64,000 nt of DNA from Valencia hispanica (taxonomy: Eukaryota > Chordata > Actinopteri > Cyprinodontiformes > Valenciidae), in assembly GCA_963556495.2 (NCBI GenBank), contig OY747700.1, positions 4,796,520 to 4,860,519 of the forward strand. The letters run 5' to 3'. Under the pieces are notes generated by a model. It saw only the letters and a program-made list of their open reading frames with translations. It made no database searches and had not been told where the DNA came from. Both the position numbers and the translations under genes were made by a program. Positions 49,333 through 62,500 of the stretch are shown piece by piece (positions within the stretch are counted from its first letter, which is position 1; every line of letters starts with the position of its first letter).

Positions 49333-50466
49333 TAGGGCTGCCACAAACGACTGATTTCATTTCGATTAGTCTACCGACTAATTTACCGACTGATTGATTA
49401 GTCTAAACGATTATTTTGTTTAAGAAGAAAAAAACTATTTAATTCCACATTATTTTATTTTCAGTAAACATTACCATTCAATTCACAAAACTGAAAATAT
49501 TTAAATTGAATAAAATTCTTTTTTTAGTTATTAAATTCTTAATTCACTAATTAATAATTTAATTAATTAATTAAATAGTAATAAATAGTATTAATTAATG
49601 AATCATTTATAAAATTCTTAATTCACTAAATTCTTATTTTATTTTAGAAATTCTTATAAATAAATTTCTTTAAAAATAAAAAAATTGAAAATGTTTTTGT
49701 TTCTATGCAACAAGATTTAGTTGTGTACTAACAGCCATATGTTGTATGACAACTTTTTACAAAGTGCAGTTTCTCTGTATTCCTGTTAAATCCTTCAAAA
49801 AAGATTTGGAGAAAAAAAGTAGCAGCATTTCCTCCATATCCAAATACATCTCTGTCTCCGTTTCGTTCATTTTTCTGACGTGAAGACGGGGGGCTGCCAT
49901 CTTTGAGTCATGTGAGCGGAGAACGCGTTTTGATTGGTCACTTGAATATTTGCCCTGAGCCCACAGATCACATAGAGCCGATACAGTGAGATCAACCAGT
50001 TTGATTTTCACCTCAACGCCTCATGAGGCAGAAAACTTACCAGACATTAAGCCACACAGCGAGCTACCTGCTGAGCAAACCACCTCCAATCACTTTAAGC
50101 TCAATAGATCGCCTTGCAGAGGGTACAAACTACTCGTTTATTTTTGGATTGCCTAAAATATACCCACACTTTCGATCCTTTTGGTCGAAAACATTTACCG
50201 ACTGTCTCTTCTTTCTTCTTTTTCCACCATGATTGTTTTTGAGGGTTTTTGTGGTCGGGGGGGAAGGCTCAGCCTCAGTGGCACTGGGAAGGCCGTCATC
50301 TGAGTTGAGTGGAAGTCTGCGACTAAAACATGCAGCGCCATCTAGTGGTTTGGGAGAAAAATGTTGTTTTGGTCCTTTGAAACTTTGTGCTTGACGACAA
50401 AAACTGACGTTGACAATATTTCATATTCGACCTCATCGGTTAGGTCGACTACTCGCGGCAGCACTA
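49333..50466. mobile_element. hAT-like element, non-autonomous
   Basis: Termini TAGGGCTGCCAC and GCGGCAGCACTA are imperfect inverted repeats. Flanks TTTGTATT (49325-49332) and CTTGTATT (50467-50474) are an 8-bp duplication with one mismatch. Subterminal GATTAGTC and GTCGACTACTC repeats are hAT-like. The interior has an AT-rich stretch (49440-49690) and no transposase frame. Confidence 0.82.
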
Positions 50467-50474
50467 CTTGTATT

Positions 50475-51234
50475 TATCTCATGAATTCAGTGCAGATATA
50501 AAATGCAAAACAGGTGCAAAGAACTAAGCAAATTGGCTTGCTTTGTGAATTTCCCCTATAGGAGCAGAATTTCTTACTGCTTTCTCAACTTGTTACTGTC
50601 ATGTTTTACCCAGTAAATTGAAACTCTACTTGTTCGTCCTGCCTTCCCTCTGTTCAGAAAAAACAAGTTCCTCTGCTCAGCTTTGCTTGTGTTAAAATAA
50701 CACAAGAGATTTTGAATTGAAATAGACCTACGGCTCTCCATTAATCATATCTAAAATGCTCCGAGAACAAAAATTCACATCAGCAGAAACACAGTCAGCG
50801 TTTTATGAGACTATGATTCAGATTTAACAGCTGGAGGCTTCAGCTAGTTATTACAGCAGTAAAGGAAAATAACAGGGACACATTTCAGCTGTTAACCTTG
50901 AGCCAGACAAAGAAATCTTCATTCAAGAGAAACAAAGTGACGGAACTGTTGAGCCGTGAAGTAAAAGACCTAAAATGGAGGCTCTTAACAAGTCTCACGT
51001 TAGCTTTTAAGCTTTTGATTGGCGCCTCTTCACTTTGCTTTGCAGCTTTTTCACACCTCGGATCAGCTGAGTCTGGTGAAAAGACAACAGGAGCTCTGAG
51101 CAGCGTCTCTGACTCCAGGATGGTTTCCTTCCTTATCTTTTATCTTTGGACCAGATCCGGGGGCCAGAGAAATTTAACCGGGGGGGGGCAAGTCTGGAGA
51201 CGCGTTAATATTTTCCGTCTTTTACTAGTTATTT
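50475..51234. other. No recognisable gene or repeat
   Basis: Short ORFs only; a run of 9 G at 51180-51188. Confidence 0.4.
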
Positions 51235-51560
51235 AAAATGGTGACGGAAAAATCTGAAGGCCGTTCGTCATTTTGACCGATTGCAATTCACACCTCTGAC
51301 CACTTGGTGCAGCAAGGTGCGTACATTTTCAACTTGACGAACAGAGTTTAGATAACTAAATCCAATCAAAAACAGATTCCCATGTGAGCGTCATCTCAGA
51401 CCTGGACACCCAATGCATCTCGCTATCCGGGAGCTGACAGCGCGTTGAGGGGTTACTGAGGCTTTGAAGCGCGTCTCTGACCAGCTGAAGGAGCAAATGC
51501 TGCGGGATTTACCGACGGTGCGAAGCGTCTTTAACAACTCCACAGTCTCTCCTATTGTAC
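51235..51560 (-). repeat. Unclassified dispersed repeat, partial copy 2
   Basis: GACGGAAAAATCTGAAGG and ACACCTCTGACCACTTGGTG are the reverse complement of the end of copy 1 (12340-12415). CATCTCGCTATCCGGG at 51416 is shared with copy 3 at 51989. Confidence 0.65.
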
Positions 51561-51884
51561 CTGGATAATGTCTGCCTGTAGCACCAAATGACTCCAAGAG
51601 TGAATCTTTTTCACCCTAGCAGCACCTGTCTGCCTCCGCCTCAACATGACGTCCCTACATTCTGTCCTATTATTTATTTTTAGATGTGTAATGATGTTTA
51701 ATGATGTTTAACGAGGTCAACAGAAGCGCCCCCCCCCCAAACTTCATTAACAACTTTGACAATGATACCAAATCAGAACTGAAGCGCTTGTGGCTGCAGC
51801 GCGTAGCTGCACTTGCCTTGGGGGTCACGTTAACCGAATATTTTCCTTATTTGACCTTTTTGTTTTTTGACTGTGACAAAAAAA

Positions 51885-52300
51885 TCTGAAAGCTGTCGGT
51901 CATTTTGACAGATTGAAATTCGTACCCCTCACCACTTGATGCAGAGGCGCAGACATTTTAAATGTCAGACTTGGACACTGTACTCAGTGCATCTCGCTAT
52001 CCGGGGCCTGACAGCGCGTTGAAGAGGCATGGAGCATATCTCTGACTGCAGGGTACACAGCTCTGCAGTGGCAGCTCGCTGCAGCTTAACCACTAATGCA
52101 GAGGGAGCGCATGCTGGGGGATGTCCTCCCGCTGAAGTGATCAGAAAAGCTGCCAGACTTGGCGAACTCTGATCAATTGGAGAAATGATCCCTGATTTCA
52201 AAACTTTGCCTGAAGTGGCGCTTAATTCCAGTCACCGGTGTGGCAGCGGAGCGCTGATCCAGCCTCCATTACGCACAACCAGGAGTGCAACTCAGCTCCA
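51885..52300 (-). repeat. Unclassified dispersed repeat, copy 3
   Basis: Reverse of 11940-12420 over most of its length: TCCCGCTGAAGTGATCAGAA at 52128, and GGAGAAATGATCCCTGATTT at about 52180. It sits in direct tandem with copy 2. Confidence 0.7.
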
Positions 52301-53082
52301 TGCAGAGGGTTCAGGCCACAGCAGGCGAAATGTTCATATAATACATGTAGCCTATTAATCTGAACGATGTGTGACGGCACGATGTGAATTCTCTGTTCAG
52401 TTTGTTTGGATTGAATATTATCATTATCATTTTAATGATTGATGGGCAAAAAAAGATTGGGAAGTGACTTTTTTGACCCCATCAGTCACCATGTCCTCTA
52501 AGAACGTCCCAAACAATTTAAGGCAAGGCAATTTTATTTGTATAGGACACTTTCAACAACGGGGTAATTCCAGGTCCTTAAAAGTGAATTCTTCTTCCTT
52601 CAAGATGTCCGTTGCGTATTTGCTGCCCTTCTTGTAAAAAATGTGCTTCCAGATGAACTCGCATCCATCTGCTGGCAAGGCTAAGCTCTGTACTGGTGGC
52701 AACATAGCTACGTTCTCTGTGGCTGAACCTCTGAGTTCTACCAGCTGAAAAACTCTGAGCAGCATCATGCACGGCCATACGGATGCAAAAAGTCCCAATA
52801 TAGGAATTAGGCCTATAAAAATAGCTTCAAATCTATAGATATATGAGTATAGAAAACACAGATATCAGTTTTATTTTGTGCTGTGAAAACTTGGCCTAAA
52901 AATTTGTTTTTTTCTTAGTGAGAATCAAACCGTCTTCATTACAATCGAATAGCTTTGATATCTGTTTTATCTGTTTCTTCTCCTGGTTCAACACATCTTG
53001 TTGTTTTGCTCTGATTTATGAAGAACAAAGATGAAATAAAAGGGATTTGATTTGATATTTTAAGCTGAACTCTTTGTTTTCG
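52301..53082. other. slc8a2 upstream sequence with one LINE tail scrap
   Basis: 52518-52580 carries the AAGGCAAGGCAATTTTATTT L2-type LINE tail. No TATA box, CpG-rich promoter or first exon could be placed, and most of this is probably intron upstream of the coding exon. Confidence 0.4.
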
Positions 53083-53093
53083 TCTCTTTGCAG

Positions 53094-53204
53094 GTGAGCT
53101 CGTTGCGCCACTCTCAGCTCTACCTAGTTCCCATCTCAGCCTAATCCCACCATCATCCTCATCCCCCCCCCCCCCCTCGCTGCTCGTGGGAACCCAGCAC
53201 CGCC
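53094..53204 (+). other. slc8a2: Probable 5' UTR segment of the first coding exon of slc8a2
   Basis: A pyrimidine-rich tract ending TCTCTTTGCAG at 53083-53093 looks like a 3' splice acceptor, so the exon carrying the start codon probably begins at 53094, with at least one non-coding exon further upstream. The leader contains a run of 14 C at 53163-53176. The ATG at 53205 sits in CCGCCATGT, with G at -3, a favourable Kozak context. The first-exon promoter was not found. Confidence 0.55.
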
Positions 53205-53585
53205 ATGTCTCCCTTCACCTCTCCCGCGCCCTTCCTCCTCTTCCTCCTCTTCCTCCTCTCCCCGATGCCTCCATGCCAGCTGGAGTCGCAGCGCAGTGAC
53301 TCCAACGCTGACCCCAGCCTGTGGGTGACCCTGCCCTCCTCTTCCAATTCCTCCTTCTCTCCATCCCTGGCTTCTGGGAACAGCACGCCTGATAAGGATA
53401 AGTGTAACATGGAGCCGGTGTGCAAAGAGGGAATCCTGCTGCCTATATGGAAGCCGGACAAGCCCGAGCTCGGCTATCAGGTGGCCCGGGCCGTGATCTA
53501 CTTTGTCTCTCTCATGTACATGTTCCTGGGAGTGTCCATCATCGCAGATCGCTTCATGGCGTCCATAGAGGTCATCACATCACAG
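53205..53585 (+). CDS. slc8a2: slc8a2 coding exon 1 (residues 1-127)
   Basis: Encodes the start Met, a hydrophobic leucine-rich signal peptide ([10 protein letters not shown]), a Ser/Asn-rich extracellular segment with N-glycosylation sequons (NSS, NST), the cysteine pair in [11 protein letters not shown] matching the conserved N-terminal cysteines of NCX proteins, and TM1 with [20 protein letters not shown], a family signature. It ends in phase 0 at ...ITSQ, followed by the donor GTGAGG. The start is chosen because it is in frame, has a good Kozak context and is followed directly by a signal peptide, as in other NCX proteins. Confidence 0.88.
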
Positions 53586-56500
53586 GTGAGGAGAAGTCGG
53601 TGGGAGGAAAACACAGAAGCAGGTGTCTGAAACCAGCTTTGCAGATAGGTTAGGTGGTAATAAAATGACAACAAGTCCAAATTTACAGAGCACAGACAAA
53701 CCAAGGCAGCGAAGACTGAGAGCAGAAGAGGAAACCTGGCGTGAGAAAAAAAACTGCGAGCAGATTTATTTGGAAAGAAAATAGCCAAGCGACAGGTAAA
53801 ATGTTGTCTTTGTTTTGTAAAAAAGAAAGTAACTTAACTATCAAGAATGATGACAGCTTGAACTTTTATATCTGTGTCATTGGGCTGCTCACAATGATCC
53901 TTGTTCTGGTTCTAATGGAGATTTCTTCTTGTTAAAACGGAGTCTTTCCTCTCTACTGTGCCTCATACTTGACCAGGTGGAGGGATCGCTGCAACCCAGT
54001 GTCATCAGCTGGGCTTCCTAACTAGCCAACTTTTTACCATTTTGTAGTTCATTGAGTGCATTGCTTTACAATGATGGTTTAACTGGACTGGATTGAACTG
54101 GATCTAAACGTGACTTTGTGATTGGATTTTATTGGAATGTTTCGGATTGATCGGAACCAAATTTGGACCGAACTGGCTTTTATATAGTTGTAAATATTTT
54201 GGACGTGTTTGTAAAGTGGATCCTCTATATTCAAACGGTAGGGACAAAAGCCCAAACGAACCTGAAATCGTTAAATTAAAACCGCAGCCAACCCTCCAAT
54301 GCTGATACGGAGCTGTTTAAATCAAAACCTTCAGACTTTTTAAAAACTTTTACTTCTTTTTTTTTTTTTTTGTGTTTAACATTTTATTATTTTTTTAATT
54401 AATTTTTTCTTTTTCAATTTTTTTCTCCCTTTTTTTAATTTTGTGTGTTTTTTAATCTTTTATATTTCTATTTACTTTTTCTTTATTATTTTTTTACTTT
54501 TTATAATGCAATTTTTCTTCAGACCTGGGGTTTTTTTTGTTTGTTGTTTGGGTTTTTTTTAAGGTGAAATTATTTCTGCACACCCCTTTTGGCTATAAAA
54601 AATTAATCTGGCTCTAATTGTGAATCTGTTCTGGGTTACCAGCTGGATGTCCCTGCAATGTTTCAATATAAAGCCTGAATATCATGAGTCCTTCTCATGT
54701 TAACCGCCTGAACTGAAATATTAGCAGAATTATATTTGAATACATTTGTTCTGGGATCGTTTTAATATCTCTTCTACTAAATTAGATGCATTTTTTCTGT
54801 TAAAACCAAAATGATTGTGTTTTTTAAGGACAATCTTTGGACAAAATTGTTGGACTTTTTGCAGCTCCTTGACATTCACATCTTCACCAGAGTCTGTGTT
54901 TCCACAAGTGCCGTCTCAGCCTATTCAGCTCTTCGCCTGAGCTCGGTAGATACGGGAAGACGGAACGAATTGAGGTTGGATTGGCCATTATGGAAATGTT
55001 GTCAGATAAGTTAGAGGCGGAGAGAAAGAGATGATAACAAAATGGGCAGCCGAGAGCGAAGGGAGGACAGGGAGCGAGTTGAATGAGGCCCACTGTGCCT
55101 CCATCCTGCTCAAGGTCAGAGTAAATTCATGTCCGCTCACGTCTCCAACGATCCGTCACTGCAGCAGACACCTTAGGTCCATTTTGCTCGGTTCATCTAT
55201 GTGCGTTTGGGTACGACTCTTTGAGATTATGTGCTGTTTTTTAACTTATCTACTATCAGGGATGGTGCATAGGTCGTAAACAATGATAAATAAATCCTGA
55301 AACCGAGGAATTCATCTCAGCGAGGCTGTCTGATTCACTGTGACGACTCAACAGTCATTTCATGGACTTTTGTCAGATAAGTTCTAATACAAGTATGGTA
55401 TTAAGGTTGTCTGATAAAATATTTGACCAACCAGTTAACAGTCATGTTGTTGGACTAAGGGAGCTACGATAACTGGTGTCTCTGATGCTAAAGCGGAGGG
55501 TCTTTATAAGCCAAGGCAAGTTTATTTATATACAATAAAACAACAATAAAAACAGAAAAAACATCGTCGAAGAACATTTAAGAACATTAAAACACACTAC
55601 CGTTATAACATTCCAGCTATTATTAAACAATTAATCAAAGGCAGCTCTAAACAGATGGGTTTTTAGTTGTGATTTAAAAGAACTCAGTGTTTCAGCAGTT
55701 TTGCAGTTTTCTGGAAGTTTGTTCCAGACAAGGGGAGCATAGAAACTGAAAGCTGCTTCTCCATGTTTGGTTCTGATTCTGGGGATGCTGAGTAGACTGG
55801 AACTGACTCGCTGTGTCGCCACAACTGGTGTGGTAGGTGCTGGAGGGAGGGAAGGGGCGGGAAGGGGTTAGTGTTTTGGGAGGGGCCTTGGTAGGTCGGA
55901 TTCAAAACAATCTCTCTCTCTCAAATACTCCGGACTGCAGCTTTAAGTGATCAGTGTATCTGTTTTTGATTTGCAGGAGAAGGAGGTGACCATCACTATG
56001 CCAAACGGTGAAACATCAGTGGCAACAGTTCGAATCTGGAATGAAACCGTCTCCAACCTGACTCTCATGGCTCTGGGCTCCAGCGCTCCAGAGATCCTGC
56101 TGTCTGTGATAGAGGTAAACACTATTCCATCTCAACATTGTACCTCTTTGTTCTGTTTGTATGTTTAACGTCATCTTTTCAGGCACTGAAGTTTATTACC
56201 ATTTAATAACTCCTTAGCGTTCCCACGTCCTGCATGCGGGATGGTGCGTACCTCTGGGTCAAATCTGCCTTTCTTCCTTTCGCCCTTTCTATGTACATAT
56301 AAATACTATACATCGTTGAGATTCCGATGATCTACGCCAATCAATTATACAATCATAACTGTAGACACAGCAAGCTCTTTTGCAAAACACTTATAAAGAA
56401 AAATATCATCTGATGCCGCATTCACAGAATTATTATTGAGAGAACAGAGCCATCTACAAATCAACAAAAATGGTCTTCTTACATCCACAGGGGTCCGATT

Positions 56501-59500
56501 AATGTCCTCTGATAAAATAGTTAGTTCACAACAAGTCTGACGTTCGCAATCCAACACAATATGCCGCTAAAAACCTTTGTAATTTCCTTCCTTTCCTTCC
56601 CAGAATGTTGTCATCGTAGCTTCCATTAGCATACTCATATTAGCCTAAAAATTACACAGCATCCCGTCGGAGGTGTTAGCTTTTGATTGACAACTTACTT
56701 GCTCCAACAGGTGACAGGTTACCCCCTCTGCTGTGGCAAAACCTTCAACTATTAGTTGATGGGTGAAAAGTAGCTTTCTCATTTTTAAGTGTAGTTTGAA
56801 GCAGTCAGGGCACAGAATAATGATGGCTGACGCATTGAATAGCCAATGGAATGCTGTGAATGCAGAAATCTCACATGTGGGGCCGGCTTTATCACAGGAC
56901 TTGTAATTACCAAGCGTAAAAGGACTTATCCAAACACAGATGTCCGATTATTATGCACAGTTACACATCGTAAAAGTTCCTTTCGGCAACATGACAAAAC
57001 ACACTACTAAAACAAAATACAACATAGAGGAAGCCGTGGAGCTTTGTTTGAGGAGAGGCAGTAATGATTCTGACCAGTTTTTTTAATCAGGGAGAAACAG
57101 CGATATGTTATGTAGTCACTCTGGAAAGGGCGCATCTTCTGGCACACTTTTGGCACCTCTTGACCTTTAGTTAGAAAAACATTTGCAAAATACTCCTTTT
57201 TTGGTTTATTACTGTCACATCTGGTGTGGGTAAATGTAATACTTCAGGCAATTAGACCCAGTTTGCTTTCCAGTCCACAACTCTATTCTAAAGTTACTTT
57301 TAAAGATTGCATTCAAGAAAAATAAGTAGGCAGACGTAAAATTTAATCTTTTCCAGTGTATTCAAATTGATATTACTTGGTAACAATATCACTTAGACAT
57401 ATTCTTACTTTTTTGGAGGAAACTTTTCTTTCCAACGAGACCCCAGCCATGCCTCTACTCCAAATAGTTCAAGAAGAGCTTCAGTTTTCATTTGGGTATG
57501 CGCTTTTTAAAAACATTTCGGGCGAAAACTGCAGGAATGTTAAGTTAATGACATTACTCTTATATAAACTCTGAGTTACCTCCACTTCTTCGTAGGTGTG
57601 CGGTCACAACTTCGAGGCCGGTGAGCTTGGACCGGGGACCATCGTTGGCAGCGCCGCCTTCAACATGTTCGTGATCATCGGGATCTGCGTATGGGCCATC
57701 CCCAACGGCCAGTCGCGCAAGATCAAACACCTCAGAGTGTTCTTCATCACTGCCTTCTGGAGCATCTTCGCCTACATCTGGCTATTCCTCATCCTGTCTG
57801 TCATCTCGCCGAAAGTCGTGGAGGTGAGGCCGCCTGTTTCAAAGAGGAAAACCAAACATAAGTGGTACCCAGACGGATATCTCACCATCACCAGTGCGGT
57901 TCTGTTTCGGTTTCAGTCCCCTCTGTCCACTATAAAGTTGTCTTTCACAACTGGTAACTCTCAGTATAGTTTGGGTAAATAAAAGAGCTCCCCAAGGCTT
58001 TGTTCTTGAACCCAAGAACATCTACTCAGGATACTTCTCAAATCAAATGTAAAAAGAAGAGTTGCAAATTTATACAAGTTTGAAAAATCTTTGCAGCTGA
58101 CCATATGGACAAGTCAGATGTGCTTTCATGACATTTCATGCTCAGACGAGACAGATTGAGTTGCTCGGCTACAATGAGAAGAAGTATGTTTAGACGAGGG
58201 TATTAAACCGTCAGACTGTACCAGCTGTCAAACACAGTGCATGGTTTGCTAACAAGTGTGTTGGACACAGGCCAAAGCTGATTTTGATCTGTTTGGTCCT
58301 TCCCAAAGCTGCACCCTCTCGAAATTACACAAACCTTGCATTAAATGCTTCATGTGTGTGCCAGGAAACCAGGCAATTTTAATGAACTATGCCATTTGTA
58401 CCAGAAGTGGTTAATATCTCCATCCAGAAACACGTCAGAAAAAAATTTGTTCCTAAGAGACATTAACCAAATGTTACAGGGGTGGATAGGTAAATTGGTT
58501 GATCTAAATTAGGGATGAGTGTGTGCATGGTTGTGTGACCTTTGTGTCTCTGTGTCGCCCGGTGATGGATTGGGGACCCTGCAAGGACAAGTAGGTCAAT
58601 CCATGGATGGATGGATGTTTGTTCTCATTCTCTCTGTGTCGTGTTTCAGGTCTGGGAAGCCCTGGTGACGCTGCTCTACTTCCCAGTCTGTGTCCTCCTG
58701 GCTTGGATTGCTGATCGACGTCTGCTCTTCTACAAATACATGGGCAAACGGTACCGTGCTGACAAACGCCATGGCATCGTCGTGGAAACCGAGGGGGACC
58801 TGACCCCCACCAAAGGCAGCGTGGAGATGATAATGGACGGCAAGCTGCCACCCAGAGGAAGCGCCCTTGTTCCCGCTGAGAACGGTGGGGATGGGACGGC
58901 GGGCGCCACGGCCAACAACGTCGGTGCTGCGACGGGAGCCAGGGGCAACCTGCCCAACTCCAACAGCGCCACGGTGAATGTGGAGAGCAGCAGGGAGCTG
59001 GACGAGAGCCGCAGAGAGGTGAGTCACTGAGGAGATGAGGGGTGGTTTAGTCAAACGTCTTCTACCTGTGGACTCTGTGTGTGTGACAGAAATCAGGTGA
59101 TGATCCCAGATACCTGAACCATGCTCGTGTCGACTTCTGCAGGTGATTCGCATACTGAAGGAGCTCAAGCAGAAATACCCTGACAAAGAGCTGGACCAGC
59201 TGGTGGAGCTGGCCAATTACTACGCCCTGCTGCACCAACAGAAGAGCCGTGCCTTCTACCGCATACAGGTAACATCAACCCATTCAAACTGTCAACAGTC
59301 CCTCACACTTAATCACATTTACAACAGCAGGTTTACCTTGTCTCTGTCAAATTAAGGCGACCCGGATGATGATCGGAGCTGGAAATGTCCTGAAGAGGCA
59401 CGCCGCCGACAACGCCCGTCGCGTGGTCGTGACAGACGAGGAGGTGGTCGAAGAAGACGACCTGGGCGTCTGCAGCCACATCTCCTTCGAGAGCGCCCAC

Positions 59501-62500
59501 AGTCAGTGCATGGAGAACTGCGGAGTCCTTACGCTGGCTGTGGTCTGTCAAGGTATGGAGACGGAAAAGTCTCGACCCAAAGAAGATAAGCTGAAAGATC
59601 CATGAAAGCTTTTCCAATGCGGTGTTGTTTGTAAAGTTAAAAATTAACAGCAATAATTTGGGTTATTTAACCTGTCATAAGAAAAATAAATAGGGGTTCA
59701 TTTTTTAAACTCATATTTGCATCCATGTTATTTATTCCTTTATAAATGTCAATTAAATTAAATTCAAATTCAAAAATACTTTATTGATCCCAGAGGGAAA
59801 TTAAGTGTTGTAGCTCATATAATTAATTCTTTAAGGAGTTGTTGTAGATGATGATGGCTGTGGGCAGGAAGGATTTCCTGTAGCGGTCTGTATTGCAGCG
59901 AAACTGAAGAAGCCTCCGACTGAAGACGCTCTGTTGTTGTGTGACAGACTCATGAAGAGGATGCTCAGGGTTGTCTATCTTTTTTTTGATTATATGAAGA
60001 ATCCTTCTTTGCATTATCATCTCCAGATTTTCCACATTTGTCCCAAGAACAGAACCAGAACAGAACCAGAACCTTTTTATCAGGTTGTTTAGTCTTTTTA
60101 AGTCCCTGGCTCTGATGCTGCTACCCCAACAGATGACGGCTGAAGAGATTACACTCTCCACAACAGACTTTTAGAAGATCTGCAGCATCTTGCTGCAAAC
60201 TTTGAAGGACCTAAGCTTCCTCCAGAAGTCCAGTCTGCTCTGTCCCTTCTTGATATAGCTTGATAACTAAATATTTTGCTAGCAAGCTAAACATGCTAGC
60301 TCAATGTTTAGCTTCTTACTAAACATTTAGCTTGCTAGCTATATATTTAGTTCGAAGTTAAATATTTAGCTAGCATGCTAAGCTGGCTAGTTAAATGTTT
60401 ACCTTTAAACTAAACATTTAGCTCAGGGCTAAATATTTAACTAATATGCAAATTTACTTGCCAATAAGTCGAGGTGGACTACCAAAATAAAAGCTGGGTC
60501 TTGTGAACCTCTATATAAACTAATGCTAATATCTTCGAGCTAAATATTTATTTTGTAGATTTAATATTTAGCTTGTTAACTAAATATTTAATTTTAAACT
60601 CCGTTATGAATGAATAAATAACAAGGATGTAAATATGACGATAAAAAATGAACCCCCGTTGATTTATCTTGTGACAGGCAACATAACCCAAATTATCTGT
60701 GTTAATTTTTGACTGCAACTTTACAAACGGCATCCCACATTTTCCTTCTTCAGGTTTTTCTTCATTACTTTTTTATATGTCTTTATTCAGTTTGATGTAG
60801 ATCGTTTGTCTTTAAAGAGAAATAAGACTCTTGCTAATTTTAATGTGTCACAAAGTGGAAAAACCTTCAGAAAATATCTTTAGGTATAAACTAAATACCA
60901 CATAAGAAGTATAGAACCATTAAATTGCTTTATTTTCAGCATAATTTGTCTCTGATTAATGCACCATTTGTATATAATTTATTTGAGAATAAGACCATCA
61001 AATTAAGATACATTTTATGTTGGTGGTTGTAAAGATCTAGATGGATTTTTATTCTTTTTCCTGTTTAATTGTTAAGACTTGATGAATTTACTATTTTGTA
61101 ACTTAGCCTACTCTTTTTAGTTTTATTAATATTAATTATATTTCTACCACCTGAGGAACATTGCCAAGTGAGCCCCTGTTGTCTCTCATCGTGAAATGAA
61201 CATTTCTATTCATGCTTTTGATTAATCTCGTTTTGATTATTACAATGCCCTCTACATGTGTCTAACTAAAGCCTCCTTAGACAACTCCACTGGGTCCCGG
61301 TTTATTATACAGTACATTTTAACATCCTGGGCCCTCATTTATCAAACGTTTGTAGAAACTGTCCTATATTCTATCCTACGAATGTATTTTATTATATTCG
61401 TACGAACAGTTAAAAGCGGAATTTATTTAAATGTACGGCGACCTCTTGTACGCATGTTCCTCCACAATCATCTGTTGATGAATCCTACATGTGCGTACCT
61501 TGGTGCTCGTGCCATATAGTCATTTGCATACAGAAATGCCCTCATTTATTCATATCCTCAGTAACATGCATTAAATCTTTGCATTCTTCCGGAAAATAAT
61601 GGCTAAGACAGCGAAAAAAGGAATTTCAGTGACACAGAGATCAAGGTGAAACATAAGTGGGGGGGGGGGGGAGTCATGATGAACAGACTTTTTAAAAATT
61701 GTCATAGTTAGCACAAATTTGTTTTAGCATCGATAGTTTTTGCCCTCTGTTATCAGCGGTTCCTCTGCTTCATGCCCCCTCTCCTCCAGCATGCAGCAGT
61801 TATGTTCCTGCTGCAGACATAAAAATATAAATGTCAAAGAATCGTTTCATTTGCTTTTATTCTCTTCTGTGGAAATATTTAACTTCTTTGAACAAATTAA
61901 ATCAGTAACATTTCAGCTCAGTGGGGAACCAATAAGAAAAAGATCCGTTCCTGGGAGAAAGTGTCAGAGTTCATGCGGTCGGGACAGTGGAGAGGTTCCT
62001 GTTGGAAATAAAGGAACAAAATGGTTGGATATCAAAGTGAATCCAATAAAACGTCCCTCATCACACAGCTGGAGCAGATCTTCTACTGGGGGTGAACAGA
62101 TCACCACATTTTTTATATTGGAGACGCTGCTTTGGCTGGCATCAGTAACCATGGAGACAGAGACAACCTGCTGCATCAATAAGCAGGACCATCCAGTTTC
62201 CACTGTACAGTTTGCTAACCTTTAATTTATAAGTGGAACAACGTCCTGTTAAACTGTAGAGCTTGATATGACGAGTAAAATAATCACATGCAGAGCACAG
62301 ACCTCCATGAAGCTCCTCACACCCCGCCGGATTGTGATTCACAGGATCTCCATGCATGATCACCCTCAAAATATCATCATTTATTCCTTGGCAAATTTCT
62401 AACATTTCCTGAAAGTTTAATTAAAATCCCTCCATAACTTTTAGAGTTATTTTGCTGAAAGACAGACGGACGCCAACATGAGCTCCTTGGTGGAGGAGAT

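Noticed and set aside
57824..57982. Continuation of NCX exon 3 past the donor site
   Set aside because: The frame stays open for about 50 codons but leaves NCX similarity at once, and the spliced join to exon 4 restores it exactly.
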